From the NCBI RefSeq assembly GCF_000165125.1, contig NZ_AEIU01000099.1, positions 58,513 to 122,512 on the forward strand: DNA of 64,000 bases. The letters run 5' to 3'. The notes under the pieces were generated by a model. That model was not told where the DNA came from. It ran no database searches and saw only the letters and a list, made by a program, of their open reading frames with translations. Made by a program: the position numbers and the translations under genes. This DNA is from Vibrio caribbeanicus ATCC BAA-2122 (lineage in GTDB: Bacteria; Pseudomonadota; Gammaproteobacteria; Enterobacterales; Vibrionaceae). Of this stretch, positions 10,396 through 19,500 are shown in pieces (the stretch's first letter is position 1; each line of letters starts with the position of its first letter).

Positions 10396-13014
10396 TTAGT
10401 TTACTTCGATGGCGCGGCCCACTCGGCCATTGCCTGCGACTGTACGTACTTTGACGCCAATACCGACCGAAGGCTTGGCACCATCATCATAATTATGCCA
10501 ATGCGTACCATCGGTAGAATATTGAATCATGACGCCCGGAAATGCCGAGTTTGCGACAAGCTTTCCTGCTTCTATCTTAGCGCCCGGCACAGGAAGACGG
10601 TAGTAAACCCCGGCTCTATCAAGTTTGGCAAACTCTTTATAGCCGAGTGTGTTGGCAAAAACGGCCCAATCAGCGTCGCGCGTGGCTGTATCAACATGTT
10701 CAGTTCCGCTGAAGCCACCCACATTCGATTTAAATGTCGCAGAAGGATCATATTCAAGCTCCCAAGCCCCCTTTGACCACGCCCGCTCTGCCATGGCAAT
10801 CAGTCGAGGAAACGCCATGTAATCTTGCTGGCGCGGCGTCCGGATAGTCTCAGACCAAAGATGGCCCTGCATGCCTTTGAATTTTCTAGTCAGTGTTACG
10901 CCGCCCTGAGCATATTCCATGGGTGCTCCCATACGATCAAGCAGGGTCTCAGCATTGGCGGGCAAGTTTTCCGGCATAAAACCAAACACTTCTCGCGTAT
11001 CGGTTTCACGTGAACCCCAGTAGTAGCCTGGCTCTTCTGGATCCACCTCATAAGGAAAATCGAAATAGGTCGTATCTGGGGTCGAGACCACAACTTCATA
11101 ACCTGTGTTGGCTATGGTATGGGTTTCATCAGCCCCTCCCCAAAAGAGAGTTCCCCATGAGTACGCTGACGTTTTCTCACCAGCCAACAAGTAAGGTTTG
11201 ATGTATTCACCGTGTTTTAGGCCATCATTCCAAGCTGCGAGGGTTAAACTGTATTTTTCTAATATCCAACTGATACGCTGAATAAAATAAGGGCCGAGAT
11301 CCTCGACATCATCAATACCATTCCATTCAGCATCGAACATCTTGTGACAGAGTGGTGAATCGACCCAGGCTCCCGCCGTTTCATCGGCCCCGATATGATA
11401 ATCTCTCAGTGGCTGACCCGCATTACGATGCTGAGTAACGATCTCACCAATCACTTTGTCCATAAAAGCAAAGCTCGACTCCATACATGGATTTATCGTG
11501 TTGTTGGTGTAGTTTTGTACCGAAAAATACTCAGTCGTATCATCAGGATCGGTCAATAAATATTGTTTGGCCTTTTGTAAATCGGTCGCGGCAAATTTAT
11601 TGTATCGCGCCTGCATCGCAACGACAGCGGCTTTGGAATGCCCCGGCATGTCCATGGATGGGATAACTTGAATATTTCGTGCTGTAGCATAGCGAATAAT
11701 CTCGGCATAATCTTCTACCGAGTAATACTGCTTTTCAGATGCTGCATTGGGGCCAGAACCAAGCTGGGGTAGAAGACAAAGGCGCTCATCAAGATCATGA
11801 CACCTTTTTGCCCCTATCTCAGTAAGCTCTGGTAAACCTGGAATTTCCAAACGCCAGCCTTCATCATCGGCCAAATGAAAGTGGAATTTATTCAGCTTAT
11901 AGGCCGCCATTTGATCAAGGAACTTAAAGATTTGCTCTTTAGGCTGAAAATTACGCGAGACGTCCATATGCATGCCGCGGTAGTTAAAGCGCGGGGCATC
12001 GTAGTCGACCGTCACCTTAGGTAAATTAGAATCTCCCACCGTGATAAGTGAAGCAAGTGATTGAAGTCCATTAAATACCCCTGCATTATCGCGCCCCACG
12101 ACAGTAATGCCATTAGCTTCGATAGATAAAGTATAAGCACCTGTCACCTCACGTCCGATAAATGCGGCATGACCAGCATTAGCCATCACTGTTACTTCAA
12201 CACCAGCACCGGTTTTGCCCCCCAGCTGAGATAAACGCGCATTGACCGCCTCAATCTGGTCGGTACGCAGAGCCCCATTCATCACACGCAGGTTGAGGCC
12301 CTCAGCAATACTAATCGCCCCTGTCTTAACACTCATTTCTACCGGCGTTGGCACGATATGGCGCGCAGCGACCTCTTGACCAAGATCGGCCACATCGCGG
12401 TTTTTGACAAAGCGTGAGCCTGCTGTCGCAACTTGAGTTTTATCTCCAGAAAAACGTCGCCACTGACCTGTTTCGTTGGGGGTTGCGCTGATCGCGGTTA
12501 AAAAACCGGACAAATCTTCAAATCCTGTTTCTGCCTCTTTAACCGCAGTGTTTTGAATCAACTCCCCTTTTAATCCTTTAGAGGCCACATAATAATTAGG
12601 CATAAAATCACTGTTAACGATCTGCCAGTATTCAGCGTCATATTCAATCGTCACCGACTGATTTGGCTTTAACCCCATAAATTTCTCAGTCGGCGAGACA
12701 CGATGTAAATCCCCATCAATATGTGTAATGGTAAAAAGGTCGCCACGTGTATCGAGCACACGATGGATACTAGAGAAATAAAGATCCCAGTCGTTATCAA
12801 TCGCCTTCGCACTGGTATTGGTTAAGGTGATCTCAGCGCGGTAACAAAAATCCCACGGACACTCAGCTTCTGAATCACTGGGTTGATTGGTTACCAATGA
12901 GGTAGAGACATTGAGCGCATCGGCAACCCTTTTCACATCCTGTTGTGTTTGAGCCGATACCCCAGCAGTGGCAAGCGCCAAAGCCATACTTATAGCCGTT
13001 AATCTAACATTCAA
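10396..13014 (-). CDS. Secreted beta-N-acetylhexosaminidase (chitobiase), GH20
   Basis: An 872-residue chitobiase that releases GlcNAc from chitin oligosaccharides. I place the start at a TTG (13012-13014) preceded by AGAAGGGATTGCG, giving MNVRLTAISMALALATAGVSAQ, a Sec signal peptide; the frame is open 30 codons upstream without an RBS or signal sequence. Order: an N-terminal carbohydrate-binding CHB_HEX domain (about 30-190), the GH20b domain, the catalytic barrel starting RFNYRGMHMDVSRNF with the acid/base pair in HIGADETAGAW, and a C-terminal Ig-like CHB_HEX_C domain ending VGRAIEVN. It is transcribed alone and should act in the periplasm or outside the cell in chitin use. Confidence 0.92.
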   Translation of the reverse strand: MNVRLTAISMALALATAGVSAQTQQDVKRVADALNVSTSLVTNQPSDSEAECPWDFCYRAEITLTNTSAKAIDNDWDLYFSSIHRVLDTRGDLFTITHIDGDLHRVSPTEKFMGLKPNQSVTIEYDAEYWQIVNSDFMPNYYVASKGLKGELIQNTAVKEAETGFEDLSGFLTAISATPNETGQWRRFSGDKTQVATAGSRFVKNRDVADLGQEVAARHIVPTPVEMSVKTGAISIAEGLNLRVMNGALRTDQIEAVNARLSQLGGKTGAGVEVTVMANAGHAAFIGREVTGAYTLSIEANGITVVGRDNAGVFNGLQSLASLITVGDSNLPKVTVDYDAPRFNYRGMHMDVSRNFQPKEQIFKFLDQMAAYKLNKFHFHLADDEGWRLEIPGLPELTEIGAKRCHDLDERLCLLPQLGSGPNAASEKQYYSVEDYAEIIRYATARNIQVIPSMDMPGHSKAAVVAMQARYNKFAATDLQKAKQYLLTDPDDTTEYFSVQNYTNNTINPCMESSFAFMDKVIGEIVTQHRNAGQPLRDYHIGADETAGAWVDSPLCHKMFDAEWNGIDDVEDLGPYFIQRISWILEKYSLTLAAWNDGLKHGEYIKPYLLAGEKTSAYSWGTLFWGGADETHTIANTGYEVVVSTPDTTYFDFPYEVDPEEPGYYWGSRETDTREVFGFMPENLPANAETLLDRMGAPMEYAQGGVTLTRKFKGMQGHLWSETIRTPRQQDYMAFPRLIAMAERAWSKGAWELEYDPSATFKSNVGGFSGTEHVDTATRDADWAVFANTLGYKEFAKLDRAGVYYRLPVPGAKIEAGKLVANSAFPGVMIQYSTDGTHWHNYDDGAKPSVGIGVKVRTVAGNGRVGRAIEVN

Positions 13015-13307
13015 AACGCAATCCCTTCTTGTTTTTTTATTCCTTAAAACAACTTCAAGCCAAAATAAGAAACCTGGCCTAAGTTGAATGGGCATTCTGC
13101 CCATTCATGGTTTAATTTGGCTATTTAGGGGGATAATGAGTCGACTTTCAATTGATTAATTTTCGTTGCGAAATAAATTTCGTAAAACTATGGCACATCG
13201 CAAATAACCGATGAGAATTGTCAATAATACCGATAATAATAGTGTGATCTGGTTTTATAAATGTGGCGAATTTGTGGTGCAGCCAGTTAAGAGATAACAA
13301 AAGCAAC

Positions 13308-13387
13308 TATACCCAAGTGACTTCAAAATGAGGATTCAGAGCGATGCCATAGTGCTGAACCTAGCATCTTGAGGTTACTTGGGTATA
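13308..13387. repeat. MITE-like repeat, copy B (80-bp internally deleted form)
   Basis: It runs from TATACCCAAGTGACTTCA to the inverted TGAGGTTACTTGGGTATA. The left half GGATTCAGAGCGATGCCA and right half CTGAACCTAGCATCT match copy A, but the middle of copy A is absent. The surrounding 13015-13503 gap otherwise holds only AT-rich promoter-like sequence for the two flanking divergent genes. Confidence 0.75.
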
Positions 13388-13503
13388 CATCATCACAAAC
13401 TTGTTATTGCTCTATCAATATCAGAACTAATAAGTTGAAAACATTAATAAAAACAATATCATTTTAGAAAATTATATTTATCGCTCTATTTTAGGAATGT
13501 TTA

Positions 13504-13860
13504 ATGAAAAAAATACTTTTTGCCATACTGCTGCTTGCCTCTCCGCTCTCTTTTGCTCAAGAAGCCAAAGGGATTATTGAAGAAATCCAGATTTGTGGAA
13601 CAGGCACAGATGAACATAACTGGGCTAGGACTTTGCAGTTTAAGGTGGATGGTAAGTGGTTTGCTACTTGGGCAGATTACTATGGACAGGATTATGATAA
13701 CAATATTTCTACATCACTGCTTTTTATGGCTGCTTCGCAAAAGCTATCCGTGCATATCAAAGCTACAGCACCTTGGCACACTTACCAAAAAAAATGTGGT
13801 ATCACCGATGGAAAGATTTTCCATAAAAGCTCTGGTGATTTTATCCGTATTGTCTACTAA
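13504..13860 (+). CDS. Small secreted protein, possible AB5-toxin B-subunit-like fold
   Basis: A 118-residue protein with a clear signal peptide (MKKILFAILLLASPLSFAQ). The mature part has paired cysteines (IQICGTG and KKCGITDG), a strand LQFKVDGKWFATWADYYGQD, and a helix-strand stretch SLLFMAASQKLSVHIKATAPW. The order strand-Cys-helix-strand and the WHTY/Cys ending recall subtilase-cytotoxin-type binding subunits and related OB-fold proteins. This is a pattern impression, not a demonstrated match, and there is no A-subunit gene next to it. A hairpin terminator follows. Exported to the periplasm or outside. Confidence 0.65.
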   Translation: MKKILFAILLLASPLSFAQEAKGIIEEIQICGTGTDEHNWARTLQFKVDGKWFATWADYYGQDYDNNISTSLLFMAASQKLSVHIKATAPWHTYQKKCGITDGKIFHKSSGDFIRIVY

Positions 13861-13887
13861 CAAAATACCCCACTTCACTTTCAATAG

Positions 13888-13920
13888 CCTCGCCATAGTT
13901 CCGTGGTGAGGTTTATTTTT
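13888..13920 (+). terminator. Terminator after the small secreted protein gene
   Basis: CCTCGCCA / TGGTGAGG stem with one mismatch followed by TTTATTTTT, 27 bases past the stop. Confidence 0.75.
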
Positions 13921-13945
13921 ACCAATCATTAAAATGTACAAACTC

Positions 13946-13990
13946 TATATTTATTTACTCTATGTTAGGAATGTTTGATGAAAAAATGCT
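13946..13990 (+). pseudogene. Vestigial duplicate of the 5' end of the small secreted protein gene
   Basis: The sequence TATATTTAT..ACTCTAT.TTAGGAATGTTTGATGAAAAAA repeats the upstream region and start codon of the gene at 13504 (original at 13473-13514, TTAGGAATGTTTAATGAAAAAA) with a few substitutions and one indel. After ATGAAAAAATG the similarity stops and the frame closes. It looks like the remains of a second tandem copy whose body was lost. The breakpoint falls next to a copy of the short TGTCCTTTATT motif at 13997. Confidence 0.7.
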
Positions 13991-13996
13991 AATACC

Positions 13997-14020
13997 ATTT
14001 GGTGTGTGTCCTTTATTGAC
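13997..14020. repeat. Outlying copy of the stop-overlapping junction motif
   Basis: ATTTGGTGTGTGTCCTTTATT matches the island repeat (AATTTGGTGCCTGTCCTTTATT) except in the central CC/TG bases. On the minus strand it reads CAATAAAGGACACACACC, and its TAA is the stop codon of the LysR gene, the same arrangement as at some island modules. Confidence 0.6.
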
Positions 14021-14891
14021 TATTTAACAGAAAGTTAATTAGCACTTGAGTTCGGCGCGGCAGATAACTTTTGCTTGGATAAAGCAAATAACAGGAAAAA
14101 TGCTGCGCTTGCCATCCCGGTAGCACTTTGACTAGCTGCTGGCTGCGAATATGTGGCTTGGCAATATTGTCAATCAATAGCCCCAGCCCCATATCCGCCA
14201 AAATCATATCTCGTGACAAAATCGGTGAATTGGTCGAGCAGTAGTCTTCAGGGCTAAAGCGTACCTTTTGGCTGTCATTGTATAAGGTAATTTCTCCACC
14301 ATTGGTGAGTTGATTAATCACAACCCACTTATGCTCAAGTAGTGACTCTGTCGTGACAGGTTTGGCGCATCGATTGAGATAATTTGGCGAGGCATAGACT
14401 TCGAGTTTATCTTCAAACAGCTTTCTTGCTACAAAACCGAGCTCGTCCATTGAAGAAACTCGAATGGCCAAATCAATCTGATTTTTTATCAAGTCAACTT
14501 TTTCATCACTTATCAAAAAATCAAATTCAATATGCGGGTATTGCTGGCGAAATGTGGTGATGCGCGGCAAAAGCCAGTTATGGGCAATATCATAGGTTGC
14601 GGTTAAGCGAATTTTTCCGCGCAGTTGATCTTGAAGTAGTACTTTCTCGGTCATCATCAAAGACTCAAGTACAGACTGAGCCAAAGGCAAAACCTTTTCG
14701 CCTTCAGGCGTCACGTTTAGCCTTCGGGTGGAACGCTGTAAAACTCGTACTTTGAGTAGATCCTCAAGCTTGCGAATTTGCTCACTCACTGCTGGTCTAC
14801 TTATTTGAAGCAAAGCTGCAGCTTTATTAAAACTGCCTGTTTTAACCACAGCAGCGAATACCGCCATCGCTTTGAGTCTTTGTAACTGCAC
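14013..14891 (-). CDS. LysR-family transcriptional regulator
   Basis: A 292-residue LTTR. The N-terminal winged helix is MQLQRLKAMAVFAAVVKTGSFNKAAALLQISRPAVSEQIRKLEDLLKVRVLQRSTRRLNVTPEGE; residues about 90-290 are the substrate-binding domain (GKIRLTATYDIAHNWLLPRITTFRQQYP). The sequence is closest in style to the CrgA/DmlR-type LTTRs. It is divergent from the NTF2-like gene across about 130 bp, the common arrangement for an LTTR and its target. Its stop codon lies inside the repeat motif at 13997-14020. Confidence 0.9.
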   Translation of the reverse strand: MQLQRLKAMAVFAAVVKTGSFNKAAALLQISRPAVSEQIRKLEDLLKVRVLQRSTRRLNVTPEGEKVLPLAQSVLESLMMTEKVLLQDQLRGKIRLTATYDIAHNWLLPRITTFRQQYPHIEFDFLISDEKVDLIKNQIDLAIRVSSMDELGFVARKLFEDKLEVYASPNYLNRCAKPVTTESLLEHKWVVINQLTNGGEITLYNDSQKVRFSPEDYCSTNSPILSRDMILADMGLGLLIDNIAKPHIRSQQLVKVLPGWQAQHFSCYLLYPSKSYLPRRTQVLINFLLNSQ

Positions 14892-15022
14892 TTATTATTC
14901 CGTTTTTCATACCAATTTAATAAGAATTTAGCGCCTTACTGATACTAATAAAAGCCTTTAGACTAAAAAACGTAATAAGGCTCTAGCCAAAATTGATTAA
15001 ATTGACCTTTGAGGAGAACACA

Positions 15023-15445
15023 ATGTCAACATTTACTAACCTTGAGCAAAATGTATCGGTTATCGACACCCTTTTTTCTAGTCTCGCTGTGGGCGATCTC
15101 GAAACCTTTGCCCGCTTATTTGCACCCAATGTGGTTTGGCACCAACCCGGCAACAACAAATTCTCGGGCGATAAGCCGAACTTTGGCGCTATCGGTGAGA
15201 TGGTCAATGGCATGATGAGTGACAGCCAAGGCTCTTTTTATGTCAAACCCATTGGCAAAGCAATGGCCAACAATGACTTGGTTTCAGTGCCAGTGCAATT
15301 TGGCGGTCGAAAAGACATCAACGGCGTACAGCACGAATACGAGATGCCCGGCCACGATTTATTTCGCCTAAAAGAGGGTAAGATTGTCGAAGTGTGGCTT
15401 TTTTCTTCTGACCAAGAAGGGGAAGACCGTTTTTGGGGGAAATAA
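15023..15445 (+). CDS. NTF2-like / SnoaL-type protein
   Basis: A 140-residue protein with an alpha+beta cone fold: a helix IDTLFSSLAVGDLETFARLFAPNVVWHQPG, then GDKPNFGAIGEMVNGMM, and strands VPVQFGGRKDI, YEMPGHDLFRLKEGKIVEVWLFSS. This is the SnoaL-like arrangement, which covers both enzymes and ligand-binding proteins; the substrate is unknown. The start at 15023 is chosen because GAGGAG lies 6 bases upstream; the in-frame codon at 14993 lacks this. It is divergent from the LysR gene, which probably regulates it. Confidence 0.8.
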   Translation: MSTFTNLEQNVSVIDTLFSSLAVGDLETFARLFAPNVVWHQPGNNKFSGDKPNFGAIGEMVNGMMSDSQGSFYVKPIGKAMANNDLVSVPVQFGGRKDINGVQHEYEMPGHDLFRLKEGKIVEVWLFSSDQEGEDRFWGK

Positions 15446-15451
15446 AAACAA

Positions 15452-15477
15452 ACGCGCACACCACAAGGTGTGCGCTG
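15452..15477. terminator. Hairpin between convergent NTF2-like and DUF4286 genes
   Basis: GCGCACACC / GGTGTGCGC perfect 9-bp stem with an ACAA loop. T tracts are weak on both sides, so termination strength is uncertain. Confidence 0.55.
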
Positions 15478-15481
15478 CTAT

Positions 15482-15799
15482 TTATTCACCACTCGTATGG
15501 CTCTCTTGAAGCTTAAGCACTCTGCGGGTCGCAACGCATTTATCACCAAACCTTTTGATGCCATCTGCTCTCATACTTGCTGACATTTCATCAATATAGC
15601 TGTGAAGATTTTCTTCATTATCAACATAATAAGAGGCAACCACTTTTGTATTGCCCTCTTGTTGCTCTGTATCGGTGTAAATATCGGCTTTAATAAATCC
15701 TTGGAATCTGAGCATTTCTTGTATGTGTGGCCTTAGCCATGCCATATATTCGTCAAAAATCTCATTGGAGATTTCAAGGTTCACTTCGTAGAGGATCAT
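15482..15799 (-). CDS. DUF4286 family protein
   Basis: A 105-residue protein starting MILYEVNLEISNEIFDEYMAWLRPHIQEML, with LRFQGFIKADIYTD and VASYYVDNEENLHSYI. This is the DUF4286 ferredoxin-like (dimeric alpha+beta barrel) pattern, which has no assigned function. Cytoplasmic, no signal peptide. Convergent with the NTF2-like gene. AAGGAAT precedes the ATG. It marks the last ordinary chromosomal gene before the RHS island. Confidence 0.8.
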   Translation of the reverse strand: MILYEVNLEISNEIFDEYMAWLRPHIQEMLRFQGFIKADIYTDTEQQEGNTKVVASYYVDNEENLHSYIDEMSASMRADGIKRFGDKCVATRRVLKLQESHTSGE

Positions 15800-15970
15800 T
15801 ATTGATTCCTTTTTTTCTTGGGTGACAGAGTAAATACAGTGTTACTCTATTTTTACCCAGCATCAAGGACAGAAATTATATAAACCAATGATTTTTATGG
15901 TTATTTATTGATATTTTTAATTCTAGATAGAGAGAAATAAGATGTTTGGTGGATTTCCCTAACAAGAAGA

Positions 15971-16012
15971 AAAAAGAAAGGCACCTTAATACGGTGCCTG
16001 TCCTTTATTTAT
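15971..16012 (-). repeat. Junction repeat a: terminator after the active immunity gene
   Basis: On the minus strand it reads AAATAAAGGACAGGCACC, a GTATTAA loop, GGTGCC, then TTTCTTTTTT: an intrinsic terminator with a GGCACC/GGTGCC stem. It closes the intact RHS operon, about 13 bases after the immunity stop. The same sequence recurs at 24262, 25483, 26412, 26623, 27126, 27799 and 28212. Confidence 0.8.
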
Positions 16013-16024
16013 TTTGGTTTGTTT

Positions 16025-16546
16025 TTATTTATTTTTTGGTTCTTTGTTTGGGTATCTCTCAATATAGAAATCTAACGCATCATCAAAGTTATTGCTTATA
16101 TTATGAAACAAATATCCAGTCTTGTTATCTATTCCATAATACCCAACGTAATTTCCTTTATCAGATATGACCTTACCTAGGATAAGCACATTGTTTTGCC
16201 CTAAACTATCTATTTCTAGATCAAAAAAACTCTTATTTTGATGAGTATTATATTTTTCTGAGACTTCTTTATTAAAAAGAAGTAAATAGCTTAACATACC
16301 TAGCTCCAAGACTAACTTTGGATCTCGATCATTTTTTCCGATTTCATTATTATGAAAAATTATTTTTATTAATATTGCATTAGATTTATCTAGATATAAC
16401 GCTTTATCTATGCATACACCCATCTCAGAAATAGAGCAACTATTAATATACTCACTAAGCTTTGGGATATCTAGCACCTTGTAGCCAGCAAATGACCTAA
16501 AAGTACCTAAAAAAAATAACATCGCAATTAGTAATATTTTCTTCAT
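16025..16546 (-). CDS. Predicted periplasmic immunity protein of the RHS toxin
   Basis: A 173-residue protein with signal peptide MKKILLIAMLFFLGTFRSFA, placed about 10 bases after the RHS gene stop. I do not recognise a named family. It carries a conserved-looking block LSEYINSCSISEMGVCIDK with two cysteines, then LSYLLLFNKEVSEKYNT and ILGKVISDKGNYVGYYGIDNK. A diverged homologue with the same blocks is encoded at 27166-27737. Position directly behind the variable RHS tip identifies it as the likely cognate immunity protein; the signal peptide suggests the toxin is neutralised in the periplasm. Confidence 0.7.
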   Translation of the reverse strand: MKKILLIAMLFFLGTFRSFAGYKVLDIPKLSEYINSCSISEMGVCIDKALYLDKSNAILIKIIFHNNEIGKNDRDPKLVLELGMLSYLLLFNKEVSEKYNTHQNKSFFDLEIDSLGQNNVLILGKVISDKGNYVGYYGIDNKTGYLFHNISNNFDDALDFYIERYPNKEPKNK

Positions 16547-16556
16547 TTTTTAACTC

Positions 16557-19500
16557 TCAACGATTTGAGATAGAGTTCATAAGATCTAAAACTTCGTTTG
16601 GATCTACTCCTAATGGGACATCTTGTGGATCACTATAAGTCACTTTTTGAGACCGAAGTAGCTTATCTTTCTTATATCTATTACCAGAATAATGAACCTG
16701 ACCTGTTTTATGATCAACAACAACTCGCTCTCCTTCAGCTTGATGGGTTATCTCTGTGACTGTTTTTAACCTGTACTTCTTGGACATTTTTATTCGAACT
16801 GCTGCTTCTATAATATCAACACCGCCCTTCGGCAATTTTTTAGATGCTTTTAGCGTGTCACCAAGCGTACCAGTAAGTTTGGAATCAGTAATTTCATCAG
16901 CCTTAGCCATAGAGTCACTTGGAGTCATACTTTCATAATGAGCGTCAAGCACTTCTTTACTAATCTCATCTCCTTTATATTCCATTTCACCGCTAGAAAC
17001 ACCAGCATGGTAGACACCTTGCCGATCATAGTAACCCATGCTTTTCTGTTTTTCATCTGCTATGAACTTACCACCATTGGCGTACTGAACCTCGTCACTT
17101 TCATCAATATCAACAACTTCCGTCTCCTTGTGTGAAGCTTCGGAGCTATTTCCTCGATCATTTTTGTTATTATCTTTATCTCTTCCATTATCATTTTGAG
17201 ATTTATCGCCACCAAAAAAGTCCCTTACCGCATCTTTAATTTTATCCCACGTTTCTCGTAGACTAAACCCGGTCGGATCCGTATATTTCAGAGGGTTATT
17301 CCACACATACGAATAGCGGTTGAAGCTATTGGTCACGTATGGCGCTTGGACGATAGGATCCGGACTAATAAACCGCCCAAGCTCTTGGTCGTAGACCCGG
17401 CCGTTCATATGCACCAAGCCCACTTCGACGATTTCTTCATGGCCGGTATAACCGCGATTGGTGATCGCCAGTTGCATTACCTCCAGCGGTGACTCCGATT
17501 GCCAAGCCACTTTACGCTGCTTACCCCAAGTGTCGTAGCTGCGACGCTCAACCGTATTACCATAACCGTCAGTGATCATATCGACCGAATTGAGCGCGTC
17601 GTAATGGAGATAGCGAACTTGCTTATCTTTTAGCGAGTCATCGGCATTATCTGTCTGGGTATTGAGCGCAACTAACTTACCATCGGCATAGATAAAGTGC
17701 TTATGCTGCACGACTCCAGTTTTGCTGTCGGTGACGCGCTCATAAGCCTTACCAAAGTAGAAAGTTTCTACCCCGTCGCTGTTTTTCTTTAAGTAGCGAC
17801 TGTGATTGGCATCGTAGAAAAACTCAACCGCCTTTCCTTTACGGACAATCTTGCTCGGCTTATTAAACTCTGTCCATTGCAATTCACGCTCATTGGTTTG
17901 ACTGTTTTGCGCCCAAGCGCGCAGCATATTACCATTGGCATCGTATTGATAATTAAGCCCATTGGCTTTGGTCACCGCATGTGGACCAGCCTGCTGGCCG
18001 CTGTATTGATAATCACCAATACCGGTTTTGAACAGCAAATTACCCAGCTTATCGTATCGATAAACAAACGGACCATTAAAGTCTGGGTTATCAAGCCCGT
18101 GCTGGCTGGCATCTCTGAGCGCAATACGGTTACTCACCACACGATCCAGACCATCGTATTGCCAAGTATCAGTGACACCGAGCTGATCATCGGCGCGGTA
18201 GGTCACGTTATTGTGATTGTCATAACGATAATGAAGCAAACGGACATTGTGACCTTTTGCCGCCGCCCCCTTAATCGCCGGATTAAACAACTGACTGCCT
18301 TTGTGAGTGGCGATATAGTTTGGCCGCCCCGTGTTGGCATCGTGTACATAGGTATTGACCAAACCATTACCTAACGTCTCCGAAAGGGTATGGTCATAGG
18401 CGTCAGTTTCACGCCTTTGCCAATAATAGGTATAGGCCGAGTCTTGCAGCGAGTCGTCGAGCTGAGATTGGGTCAAAATCAGATTGAGATGATCCGCCTG
18501 ACCCACCTGCTGGGTATTGCCACAAGCCACTCGCTGACTTGAGTCAAGTTGCTGACCACCAAGTTGATTGGCGTATTGGCAATAATTGCCACTGAGCTTA
18601 GCGACTTGTTCCGATAGCGCAATCAGCTCTCTGGCCAAATCAACATAAAACTTATAGCGGCTGTTGGCAACGGTGCCCGCATGGGCTAAATCATCGGCGC
18701 TAAACAGCAGTTCGCTGCGTGTTTGATTGTCTGCTTGGGCAGCGTAGATATCTTGGTTACTGATCAGATCTTTCGCGCCATTGCCATCATAATCACCCAA
18801 GATAAAGTCATGAGCAGGGGTCAGTGTCTCGGCACTGAACGCAGGTTCACTCACTGCATGCAAACTGGCTTGGTAGTGACGCACACCGGGCTGCGCCGTA
18901 CTGGCTAATTGTGTTGTCAGGCGATAAATCGCCCCTTCTAAGGTGACATCCAGCGGAGTAATGACATCATCATGAAGCATTACCCAGGTTGCTGGGCGCA
19001 AGAAACACTCTCCTTGTGCATTACACCACTGCTTATAACGATAACCATCCCCAAGCATGGCCAAACTGGCGCTGTCTAGGTTATGTAAATTGACGGTTTT
19101 ACTGTTGTATTGCGCGGCTTTGTCGTTGAAAAAACGCTCTTGCGTTGCGTAACGTTCGGCTTTGTCTAAATATTGATTGGCCTGCGCCATCGCTTGGTCA
19201 AGCAGCTGCTTAATATCTTGACGGAACTTGGCGCTGGTAAATACGCTATCGGCATAGGTTTTAGGGCTGCGCACTGCTGCAACATAGCCGTGCGGATTAT
19301 AGACATACTCAACCGCCAGCTTATTTTGTGGATTACGCGCTGCCAGTGCTGCCGAGGTTAAATCGGTGGCTTGGCCATTCGGACGAACCTCTCGAGCAAT
19401 ACGTTCAAAATTATCGTAATAATAGAAGCTTGTGAAGGTTTCCCCAGCAACGGTTACTGCCTCTTCTTGGCGCAGCCCCGCTTGGTTATAGTGGTACTCG

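Noticed and set aside
10381-10776. 131-codon plus-strand frame opposite the chitobiase C terminus
   Set aside because: Antisense to a well-supported GH20 gene; no RBS and unlikely composition.
17802-18374. 190-codon plus-strand frame inside the RHS gene, and other antisense frames up to 137 codons there
   Set aside because: All are antisense shadows of the long RHS frame, which has domains throughout.
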